A DNA stretch of 64,000 nucleotides from Pseudomonas sp. 10-1B (lineage in GTDB: Bacteria; Pseudomonadota; Gammaproteobacteria; Pseudomonadales; Pseudomonadaceae): contig NZ_JYKS01000015.1 of NCBI RefSeq assembly GCF_000935045.1, positions 1-64,000 of the forward strand, written 5' to 3'. Made by a program: the position numbers and the translations under genes. Numbering within the stretch: position 1 is the stretch's first letter; the number at the start of each line of letters is the position of its first letter. The notes under the pieces were generated by a model. That model was not told the origin of the DNA. It saw nothing but the letters and a program-made list of their open reading frames with translations, and made no database searches. Of this stretch, positions 56,890 through 64,000 are shown in pieces.

Positions 56890-58743
56890 ATGCTTCGTGT
56901 TTTTGAACGCTGGCTCGACCCATTCCCACCTGACGAAGCGCCACCCCCGCCTGTCGGCCTGCTGCGTTTCATGTGGGCCTGTACCCGCGGCGCCCGCGGC
57001 TACATTCTCGCGCTTGCGCTGCTCAGTGCCGCTGTCTCGGTCTACGAGGCCTGGCTATTTTCATTTCTGGGGCAGGTCGTGGACTTGCTCTCGGCCTGGC
57101 AGGCAGGTGACGCTGCAGGCACCTCGGAAAGCCAAGTGCTGTGGAGCATTGGCATCGTGCTGCTGACCAGCATCGGCTTGGTAGCGCTGCGCACCATGGT
57201 GCAGCACCAGGTACTGGCGATCAATTTGCCGCTGAGACTGCGTTGGGACTTCCACCGTCTGATGCTGCGGCAGAGCCTGTCGTTCTTTTCCGATGAGTTC
57301 TCCGGCCGGGTCACCACCAAGGTGATGCAGACGGCGCTGGCGGTGCGCGAAGTGCTGTTCACGGTCATCGAAATCCTGCCTGGGATCGGCGTGTACTTCA
57401 TCGCCATCATCGCCCTGGCCGGCGGCTTCGCCCTGAAATTGATGCTGCCGTTCATTGCCTGGGTCGCACTGTTTGGGCTGGCCATGCTGTATTTCGTGCC
57501 GCGCCTGGGCAAGGTCGGGCAGGAACAGGCCCATGCGCGCTCATCCATGACCGGGCGGGTTTCAGACGCCTACACCAACATCACCACGGTGAAGCTGTTC
57601 TCGCATTCCAAACGCGAAGCGCATTTCGCCCGCGCGGCCATGGAGGATTTCAAGCAGACGGGCTTTCGCCAGATGCGCCTGGTCAGCCAGTTCGAGATCG
57701 TCAACCAGGCGCTGGTGGTGGGCTTGATCATTGGCGCAGGCGGCTATGCCCTGTGGCTTTGGCATCAGGGCCAGGTCGGCACTGGGGCCGTGGCGGCGAT
57801 CACCGCCATGGCTTTGCGTATCAACGGCATGTCGCATTGGATCATGTGGCAGATGACCTCGCTGTTCGAAAACATCGGCACCGTGCAAGACGGCATGGCC
57901 ACCCTCACCCGCGCCCCCAAGGTCCTGGATGCAGCGGACGCCGCTGAGCTGGTACCCCGCGGTGGCGCGGTGACTTTCGACAATGTCAGCTTCAACTACA
58001 ACGGCGAGCGCCAGGTCCTTAACGACCTGAGCCTGCACATCCACCCGGGCGAGAAGGTCGGGCTGGTGGGCCGCTCCGGCGCCGGCAAGTCCACCTTGAT
58101 CAACTTGCTGCTGCGCTTTTACGACGTGGACAGTGGCGAAATCCGCATCGACGGGCAGAACGTCGCCAAGGTCACGCAAGACAGCCTGCGCAGCGCCATC
58201 GGCATGGTCACCCAGGACACCTCGCTGTTGCACCGCTCAATCCGCGACAACATTGCCTATGGCCGCCCCGACGCGACCGAGGCGCAGATCCACGCTGCCG
58301 CCCGCGATGCCCAGGCCGATGGTTTCATCAGCCAGCTCAGCGACCGGCACGGCCATAGCGGTTACGACACCCTGGTGGGTGAACGTGGCATCAAGCTGTC
58401 TGGCGGCCAGCGCCAGCGCATCGCCATTGCCCGGGTAATGCTGAAGAATGCGCCGATCCTGCTGCTTGACGAAGCCACCAGTGCGCTGGACTCGGAAGTA
58501 GAAGTGGCCATCCAGGAAAGCCTGGACGAAATGATGCAGGGCAAGACCGTCATCGCCATCGCCCACCGGTTGTCCACGATCGCGGCCATGGACCGACTGA
58601 TCGTAATGGATGAAGGGCGCATCATCGAACAAGGTACCCACGCGGCACTGCTGGCGAAAAACGGCACTTATGCACGGCTTTGGCAGCACCAGAGTGGCGG
58701 GTTCCTGGGTGAAGACCAGGGTGTGGTCGAGGCGGTGGAATAG
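56890..58743 (+). CDS. ABC exporter with fused membrane and ATPase domains
   Basis: Half-transporter of 617 aa in the MsbA/multidrug type. Residues about 35-330 contain six membrane helices, followed by an ATPase: Walker A GRSGAGKST, signature LSGGQRQRIAIAR, Walker B ILLLDEATSALD and the switch His in IAIAHRLSTI. It forms a homodimer or pairs with another half. Substrate unknown. Divergent from the bcs operon; GGAG precedes the ATG. Confidence 0.93.
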   Translation: MLRVFERWLDPFPPDEAPPPPVGLLRFMWACTRGARGYILALALLSAAVSVYEAWLFSFLGQVVDLLSAWQAGDAAGTSESQVLWSIGIVLLTSIGLVALRTMVQHQVLAINLPLRLRWDFHRLMLRQSLSFFSDEFSGRVTTKVMQTALAVREVLFTVIEILPGIGVYFIAIIALAGGFALKLMLPFIAWVALFGLAMLYFVPRLGKVGQEQAHARSSMTGRVSDAYTNITTVKLFSHSKREAHFARAAMEDFKQTGFRQMRLVSQFEIVNQALVVGLIIGAGGYALWLWHQGQVGTGAVAAITAMALRINGMSHWIMWQMTSLFENIGTVQDGMATLTRAPKVLDAADAAELVPRGGAVTFDNVSFNYNGERQVLNDLSLHIHPGEKVGLVGRSGAGKSTLINLLLRFYDVDSGEIRIDGQNVAKVTQDSLRSAIGMVTQDTSLLHRSIRDNIAYGRPDATEAQIHAAARDAQADGFISQLSDRHGHSGYDTLVGERGIKLSGGQRQRIAIARVMLKNAPILLLDEATSALDSEVEVAIQESLDEMMQGKTVIAIAHRLSTIAAMDRLIVMDEGRIIEQGTHAALLAKNGTYARLWQHQSGGFLGEDQGVVEAVE

Positions 58744-58867
58744 GCCTGTATTGCGTAAGCTCTGAATGCTTGCGCAATCCCTTGCAGAAGCGGCCTTGCC
58801 GGGGCGCCGGACCGGTCGGAAAGGGCTGCAAAGCAGCCCCGGCAATCTATGCATCTGCGCTGAAATC

Positions 58868-58970
58868 CTGGGGCTGCTTCGCAGCCCATCGCAGGCAAGC
58901 CAGCTCCCACAGGTACCGAGCAGAATTCAGGAATTGTGCGGTCCCTGTGGGAGCGGGCTTGCCCGCGAAG
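58868..58970. repeat. Inverted REP pair with GC stem
   Basis: Opposed REP units (CAGGCAAGCCAGCTCCCACA and TGTGGGAGCGGGCTTGCCCG) lie between convergent ABC exporter and IclR genes, behind the hairpin GGGGCTGCTTCGCAGCCC and another at 58826. Confidence 0.88.
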
Positions 58971-59002
58971 AAGGCCACACGCTGCCGGGGGATATGGCAG
59001 TT

Positions 59003-59773
59003 TCAATCCAACACCGGCCGCAACAGCACCTGCGCCTCATACAGTGCCGGCAAATAGCGCAAGCGAATTTCATCAACGCTCAACCGCGAAGCATGGGTGG
59101 TGATGGTCAGCGTCGCCTTCAACCGCCCGGCACGATCCAGCAACGGCACACCCAGCACCCGCATGCCGATTTCATATTCCTGATCAACAATACAAAACCC
59201 CTGCTCCTTCACCCGCTGCAACTGCGCCTCCAACTGGGCCCGGTCAGTCTGCGTATAAGGCGTCAACGCACGCAGCGGATTGCGCGCAAAGTACTCATCC
59301 CGCTTCAGCTCATCCAGCCAGGCCAACCAGACCCGCCCACCAGCCGTGCAATACATCGGCACCCGCGAGCCCGGCCTGATCGACAACGAAGCCACATGGC
59401 TATAGCGGCTGCGCACCAGGTGGATGATCTCGTCACCATCTCGAGTGCCCACCGATACGTGCTCCTGGGTCTGCCGAGCCACCTGCTCGACGATCGGACG
59501 CAGCATGCGCGGCAGTTGCGCCGAGTCGACATACGCCTGACCGAGGCGCAAAGCCTTGGGCGTCAGCCAGTACTCGCGGTTGTCCGTCTCGGCAAATCCT
59601 TCGTGCACCAAGGTCAGCAGAAAGCGCCGCGCGGCACTGGGGGTAAGGCCAGACAGCCTGGCTGCCTGCGGCACGCTCAGACGCGGCTGCTCGGCGCTGA
59701 ACAGCTGCATCAGCGCCAGGCCTTTCTGCAAACCGGCGATCAAGTCACGGGGATGGATGGCGGGTGTGTTCAT
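59003..59773 (-). CDS. IclR-family regulator (PcaR/PobR-like)
   Basis: Regulator of 256 aa with a winged helix-turn-helix (PQAARLSGLTPSAARRFLLT, about residues 35-55) and a C-terminal effector domain (REYWLTPKALRLGQAYVDS onward). The wording is of the PcaR/PcaU/PobR branch that controls aromatic-acid catabolism. It is divergent from the shikimate-dehydrogenase-like operon and is its likely regulator. Confidence 0.92.
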   Translation of the reverse strand: MNTPAIHPRDLIAGLQKGLALMQLFSAEQPRLSVPQAARLSGLTPSAARRFLLTLVHEGFAETDNREYWLTPKALRLGQAYVDSAQLPRMLRPIVEQVARQTQEHVSVGTRDGDEIIHLVRSRYSHVASLSIRPGSRVPMYCTAGGRVWLAWLDELKRDEYFARNPLRALTPYTQTDRAQLEAQLQRVKEQGFCIVDQEYEIGMRVLGVPLLDRAGRLKATLTITTHASRLSVDEIRLRYLPALYEAQVLLRPVLD

Positions 59774-59813
59774 GCATTCGGCTCACAACCTGGGAGAAAA
59801 AACCACCGATTAA

Positions 59814-59846
59814 TGCGATAACCGGAACATTGCTGCGATTATCGCA
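59814..59846. promoter_or_regulatory. Candidate IclR operator
   Basis: Inverted repeat TGCGATAA (59814-59821) and TTATCGCA (59839-59846) in the 155-bp divergent space; TGCGATTATCGCA at 59834-59846 is itself a palindrome with a further half-site. The position suits control of both genes. Confidence 0.6.
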
Positions 59847-59928
59847 CTAAACGGCCGATCAGCGCATTGTTGCCCACGCCCCTCTGCCTCACCCTTGCCT
59901 CCATAACAACGCCAATAAGGAGGTCAGC

Positions 59929-60738
59929 ATGATTCGTGGTTCCACTGAACTGGTCGCCATCGTCGGTTCGCCCATCGCCCAGGTGAAATCCCCGGAAAAC
60001 TTCAACACCTGGTTCGCCAACAATAACTGCAATCTCGCCATGCTGCCCATCGACCTGAATGAGGCAGCGCTGGACAGCTTTGCCGGCGCCCTGCGCGGCT
60101 GGCAGAACCTGCGCGGTTGCGTGGTCACCGTGCCGTACAAGCAGGCCCTGGCCCAGCGCCTGGACAGCCTCAGCGAGCGCGCCGCGGCCCTGGGCTCGGT
60201 CAACGTGATTCGCCGCCAGCGCGACGGGCGCTTGCTGGGCGACAATGTAGACGGCGCCGGCTTCCTCGGCGCTGCACGCAAGCATGGCTTCGAACCGGCG
60301 GGCAAGCGAGCACTGGTAATCGGTTGCGGTGGTGTCGGCAGTGCTATCGCCTATGCGCTGGGCGAAGCCGGTATCGCCAGCATTACCCTCAGCGACCCCA
60401 GCACAGCGCGCATGGGCGCTGTGGGCGAACTGCTCGGCAATGCCTTTGCCGGGCTGGAGATCAACACACAATTCAATGGGCTGGAAGACTTCGACCTGGT
60501 GGCCAACGCCTCCCCGGTCGGCATGGGTACCAGCGCAGAACTGCCACTGTCCGCTGCCCTGTTGGCCACCTTGCAGCCCGACACCCTGGTCGCCGACGTG
60601 GTCACTTCGCCGGAAATCACTCCGCTGTTGAACCGGGCGCGGCAGGTCGGCTGCGCGATCCAGACCGGCCCGGAAATGGCCTTCGCCCAACTCGGCCACC
60701 TTGGCGCCTTCATGGGCGTCACGCCGCTGGAGATCTGA
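59929..60738 (+). CDS. Shikimate/quinate dehydrogenase family protein
   Basis: Enzyme of 269 aa with the AroE fold. Catalytic Lys is in TVPYKQA and Asp in DNVDGAGFL. The nucleotide motif GCGGVGSAIAYALGEAG is followed by LSDPSTAR, an Asp-bearing loop rather than the NRTxxR of NADP-dependent AroE, so NAD use is likely. This and the operon with two flavoproteins and an IclR regulator suggest a catabolic quinate/shikimate role, not housekeeping biosynthesis. AAGGAGG precedes the ATG. Confidence 0.9.
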   Translation: MIRGSTELVAIVGSPIAQVKSPENFNTWFANNNCNLAMLPIDLNEAALDSFAGALRGWQNLRGCVVTVPYKQALAQRLDSLSERAAALGSVNVIRRQRDGRLLGDNVDGAGFLGAARKHGFEPAGKRALVIGCGGVGSAIAYALGEAGIASITLSDPSTARMGAVGELLGNAFAGLEINTQFNGLEDFDLVANASPVGMGTSAELPLSAALLATLQPDTLVADVVTSPEITPLLNRARQVGCAIQTGPEMAFAQLGHLGAFMGVTPLEI

Positions 60739-60742
60739 GACC

Positions 60743-62476
60743 ATGGCGACTGTCGAACACACACAGCACAGCTTTGACCTGGTGGTACTTGGCAGCGGTG
60801 CCGGTGGCTTTGCCGCCGCTGCCACGGCCGCTTGCCAAGGGCTGAAGGTACTGGTGGTGGAGAAGGCCGCGCACTTTGGCGGCACCTCGGCGATTTCCGG
60901 CGGTGCGGTGTGGCTGTACGGCACCGACCAGGCCCGCGCCGCCGGCGCCAAGGACTCCCCCGAGGCCATGCGCACCTACCTCAAGCATGTCATCGGCGAC
61001 GGCTACGACCCCGCCCTGGTAGACGCCTTCATCGAGCATGGTCACCAGGCCCTGCGCTGGCTGGAGCAGAACACCGAACTGCGCTATGCCCTGCGCCCGC
61101 ACTCGCCGGACTACTACCCGGACGCGCCCGGCGCCACCCAATTTGGCCGGGCACTGGAAATGCTCGAATACGACGGCAAGCAGCTTGGCCCGCGTTTCAA
61201 GGACCTGCAGATGCCACCGCCCGGCATGCTGCTGTTCGGCGGCATGATGGTCAACCGCGTGGATATCCAGCATTTTCTCAGCATTCGCCAATCGCCCCGG
61301 TCGCTGTGGCATTGCCTGAAACTGATGGCGCGCTACGCACGGGACCGCCTGCGGCACCCGCGTGGCACCCGGCTTACCACCGGCAATGCATTGATCGCGC
61401 GCCTGGCCAGCAGCGCCTTCGCCCACGGTACACAGCTGTGGTTGCGCAGCGAAGCCGTGGAGCTGATCGTCGAGCGCGGCGTGGTCACCGGCGTGGTGGT
61501 ACAGCGTGAAGGCCGCCGTGAGCGGATATTGGCCCGTGGCGGCGTGGTATGCGCAATGGGCGGGTTCGCAGCAGGTGCCCTGGCTGCCGGCTTCCGCCCG
61601 GCGCAGGACGTGCCGCACCTGAGCATGTCACCAGCAGCCAACGACGGTGCTGCCCTGCGCCTTGGCCAGGCGGTGTCGGCAGCCGAGGGCGAAGGCCTGG
61701 CGGCCAACTTCTTCTGGGCGCCGGTATCCGAACTACGCCATGCCGACGGTAAGCATGAGCGCTTCCCGCACCTGGTCACCGACCGCGCCAAACCGGGGGT
61801 GATTGCGCTGGCCCCGAGCGGGCGGCGCTTCGTCAACGAGTCCGACTCCTACCACCACTTCGTGCAGACCATGTTCGCCAATGGCATCGCCAGCTGCTGG
61901 CTGGTCTGCGATGCCGAGGCGATGAACCGCTACGGGCTTGGCCTGGCGCGGCCAAAGCCGGTCAACAACCAGGCGTTGATCGACGCCGGTTATCTGTATC
62001 GGGCAGCTACACCACAAGCCCTGGCCCGGGCCATCGGCGTCGACCCGCAAGTGTTTGCGCAAACCCTTGAGCAATTCAATGCCGATGCCCGCAATGGCAT
62101 CGACCGCGCGTTCGGCAAAGGCGGCAACAGCTACAACCGCTACATGGGCGACCCCCAGCACACGCCCAACCCGTGCCTGGCGCCACTGACCAGCGGGCCG
62201 TTCTACGCCATCCGCATCCACACCGGCGACCTTGGTTCGGCCTACGGCCTGGTGACCAACGCCGATGCCAACGTGCTGAACCGTAGCGGCCAGCCGATTG
62301 CCGGGCTGTACGCGGTCGGCAACGACATGAACTCACTGATGAAAGGCACCTACCCCGGCCCCGGTATCACCCTGGGCCCTGCCCTCACCTTCGGCTGGCT
62401 CGCTGCCAACCACATCACCGCGCGCCTGCAGGCGCCGGCCCCCCACATGGAGACCCCAGCATGTACTACGAACTGA
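60743..62476 (+). CDS. FAD-dependent oxidoreductase, FAD_binding_2 / ketosteroid-dehydrogenase-like
   Basis: Flavoprotein of 577 aa. The FAD motif is VVLGSGAGGFAAAA near residue 15, followed by EKAAHFGGTSAISGG. The C-terminal segment with GLYAVGNDMNSLMKGTYPGP binds the FAD diphosphate. It belongs with fumarate reductase/3-ketosteroid dehydrogenase-like flavoproteins. It starts 4 bases after the dehydrogenase gene and overlaps the NIPSNAP gene by 16 bases. Substrate is probably a cyclic alcohol or ketone, inferred from context. Confidence 0.9.
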   Translation: MATVEHTQHSFDLVVLGSGAGGFAAAATAACQGLKVLVVEKAAHFGGTSAISGGAVWLYGTDQARAAGAKDSPEAMRTYLKHVIGDGYDPALVDAFIEHGHQALRWLEQNTELRYALRPHSPDYYPDAPGATQFGRALEMLEYDGKQLGPRFKDLQMPPPGMLLFGGMMVNRVDIQHFLSIRQSPRSLWHCLKLMARYARDRLRHPRGTRLTTGNALIARLASSAFAHGTQLWLRSEAVELIVERGVVTGVVVQREGRRERILARGGVVCAMGGFAAGALAAGFRPAQDVPHLSMSPAANDGAALRLGQAVSAAEGEGLAANFFWAPVSELRHADGKHERFPHLVTDRAKPGVIALAPSGRRFVNESDSYHHFVQTMFANGIASCWLVCDAEAMNRYGLGLARPKPVNNQALIDAGYLYRAATPQALARAIGVDPQVFAQTLEQFNADARNGIDRAFGKGGNSYNRYMGDPQHTPNPCLAPLTSGPFYAIRIHTGDLGSAYGLVTNADANVLNRSGQPIAGLYAVGNDMNSLMKGTYPGPGITLGPALTFGWLAANHITARLQAPAPHMETPACTTN

Positions 62477-62781
62477 GAACCTACACCCTCGACCCACTGA
62501 AAATGGCCGACTGGCTAGCCCTGTACCAAAGCCACGCACTGGAGGTGCAAAGCGAACACCTGGGCAACCTGGTCGGCTTTTTCACCAGCGAGTTCGGCGA
62601 GGCCAACCAGGTGGTGCACATCTGGGGCTACGCCAGCCTCGACGAGCGTATGGCACGTCGCGCCGCCATGGCGGCGGACCCACGCTGGGCGGAGTTCTCA
62701 CGGCGCAACCGCGAGTTGGGGGCGGTGCTGCGCCTGCAATCGCGGCTGCTGCGGCCCACTGGTTTTTCCCCGCTGCAATAA
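62461..62781 (+). CDS. NIPSNAP-family protein
   Basis: Protein of 106 aa with the dimeric alpha/beta-barrel NIPSNAP fold, beginning MYYELRTYTLDPLKMADWLA and including VHIWGYASLDERMARRAAMA. Such proteins often accompany oxidoreductases of aromatic or alicyclic degradation, with unproven roles. It overlaps the upstream flavoprotein gene by 16 bases and lies 41 bases before the next. Confidence 0.9.
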   Translation: MYYELRTYTLDPLKMADWLALYQSHALEVQSEHLGNLVGFFTSEFGEANQVVHIWGYASLDERMARRAAMAADPRWAEFSRRNRELGAVLRLQSRLLRPTGFSPLQ

Positions 62782-62822
62782 GTCGCACACCACCTCTTCC
62801 ACTGCCTGAGCGGATCCCCTCC

Positions 62823-64000
62823 ATGCAACCCCTCGAATGTGACGTACTCGTCATCGGCTCCGGCGCCTCGGGCCTGGCTGCCGCCGTTACCGCCGCGCAT
62901 CACGGCCTGCACGTGATCGTCGCGGAAAAAGCCAGCCAGCTGGGCGGCACCAGTGCCTGGTCGGGGGGCTGGCTGTGGATACCGCGCAACCCGCTGGCCA
63001 TCGCCGAAGGCATCGTCGAAGCCGACGATGCCCCGGAGCGCTACCTGCGCGCGCAAACCCACTGCAGCGAATTGGACCCACGCCAGCGCGCCTTCCTGCG
63101 CTATGGCCCGGAGATGGTGGCGTTCTTCCAGCAGCACACCGCCGTGCAGTTCCAGTCCGGCAGCCGCATGCCCGACATGCGCGAAGGCGAAGGCAGCGCA
63201 CGCGGCGGTCGTTCGCTGTGTGCGCAACCGTTCGACGGGCGCCTGCTCGGGCATTGGCTGCACAAACTGCGCCCACCGCTGGACATCGTCAGCCTGGCCG
63301 GCATGGGCATCGCTGGCGGCGCCGACATGGCCGCCTTTTTCAACGCCACGCGCTCGCCAAAGGCGGCGCTGCATGTTGGCAAGCGCCTGCTGCGGCATGG
63401 GCGCGACCTGCTGCTACACCGTCGCGGCCTGCAATTGGTCAATGGCAACGCCCTGGTGGCACGCCTGCTACGCAGCGCCCTCGACCTTGGCGTGACGCTG
63501 CTGACCGACAAGCCGGCCAGCCGCCTGCTGGGCGAAGGGCGGGTCAGCGGCGCGCTGTTTGCCGATGGCCAGGTGATCCACGCACGTCGCGGTGTGGTGC
63601 TGGCCTGCGGTGGCTTTGCGCATGACCGCCAGCGCATTGCGCAACTGATACCGCATGCACCGGACGGCAACCAGCACTACTCCGCCGCGCCCCGGGAAAA
63701 CAGCGGTGACGGCCTGCGCCTGGGCGAACAGGCCGGTGGCCTGGTGTCCACGGCTGCGGCCCATGGTGGTGCCTGGGCACCGGTATCGCGGGTGCCGCGC
63801 GCCGATGGCAGTTTCGGCCATTTTCCGCACCTGATCGACCGCGCCAAACCCGGCTTCATCGCGGTACGTCGCGATGGCCGACGCTTCGTCAACGAGGCCG
63901 ATTGCTACCATGACTTCATGAACGCGCTATTCGCCGCCACGCCGCAAGGTGAACCGCCTGAAGCCTGGCTGATTTGCGACCATGCCGCGCAACGTCGCTA
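62823..64000 (+). CDS. FAD-dependent oxidoreductase, 3' end beyond the window
   Basis: Partial flavoprotein, 392 codons visible. FAD motif VLVIGSGASGLAAAVTAAHH near residue 9 and EKASQLGGTSAWSGG. It is a paralogue of the flavoprotein two genes upstream: both have GGTSA, a similar middle with RAKPG and RRFVNE, and the same gene context. No stop codon is reached before 64000. The start follows GAGCGGA. Confidence 0.9.
   Translation, partial: MQPLECDVLVIGSGASGLAAAVTAAHHGLHVIVAEKASQLGGTSAWSGGWLWIPRNPLAIAEGIVEADDAPERYLRAQTHCSELDPRQRAFLRYGPEMVAFFQQHTAVQFQSGSRMPDMREGEGSARGGRSLCAQPFDGRLLGHWLHKLRPPLDIVSLAGMGIAGGADMAAFFNATRSPKAALHVGKRLLRHGRDLLLHRRGLQLVNGNALVARLLRSALDLGVTLLTDKPASRLLGEGRVSGALFADGQVIHARRGVVLACGGFAHDRQRIAQLIPHAPDGNQHYSAAPRENSGDGLRLGEQAGGLVSTAAAHGGAWAPVSRVPRADGSFGHFPHLIDRAKPGFIAVRRDGRRFVNEADCYHDFMNALFAATPQGEPPEAWLICDHAAQRR

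Overview
The window looks like chromosome of a fluorescent pseudomonad of the Pseudomonas putida group. The reasons are the high-GC codon use, the many copies of a REP sequence with the core GCCGGCAAGCC(A/G)GCTCCCACA, a cellulose (bcs) operon in the order E-F-G-R-Q-A-B-Z-C, a class-typical amiEBCRS amidase operon, and an NrtR-PncA-PncB NAD-salvage locus. No rRNA, tRNA, CRISPR array or intact insertion sequence was seen.

Layout. 0-2.3 kb: chemoreceptor. 2.4-4.3 kb: subtilisin-like protease. 4.4-7.3 kb: betaine-type ABC binding protein and permease (no ATPase nearby) plus a LysR regulator. 7.4-9.6 kb: Rho-N-like basic protein, a small orphan and an MFS exporter. 9.8-10.2 kb: isochorismatase remnant. 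10.4-12.3 kb: two L,D-transpeptidase-fold proteins. 12.3-15.9 kb: LysR regulator, rubredoxin/rubredoxin-reductase fusion and Rieske oxygenase, all on the minus strand. 16.3-19.8 kb: a patchy segment with a RibD-like deaminase, two orphan genes and remnants of a transposable element. 19.8-26 kb: class V aminotransferase, a frameshifted chemoreceptor, a degenerate SDR, a LysR regulator and an alpha/beta hydrolase.

26-33 kb: a DUF1835 protein, a MocR regulator divergent from an unusual ferredoxin-reductase/M24-peptidase fusion, the nucleosidase PpnN, then a hexanucleotide repeat and a large inverted repeat. 33-35.7 kb: NrtR divergent from pncA-pncB. 35.9-38 kb: LysR divergent from a YeiH-type exporter. 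38-42.7 kb: the ami operon with a clear promoter and leader terminator. 42.9-56.6 kb: the bcs operon, nearly every gene overlapping the next. 56.9-58.7 kb: an ABC exporter. 59-64 kb: an IclR regulator divergent from a shikimate/quinate-dehydrogenase-like gene, two related FAD flavoproteins and a NIPSNAP protein; the last flavoprotein runs off the edge.

The strongest candidates for undescribed biology are the three-domain reductase plus M24 fusion at 29.1-30.8 kb with its MocR regulator, and the Rieske oxygenase paired with a rubredoxin-type rather than ferredoxin-type electron donor at 13.4-15.9 kb. At the DNA level the window holds REP-based composite elements with their own terminal inverted repeats, and what looks like a filled and an empty REP insertion site side by side.
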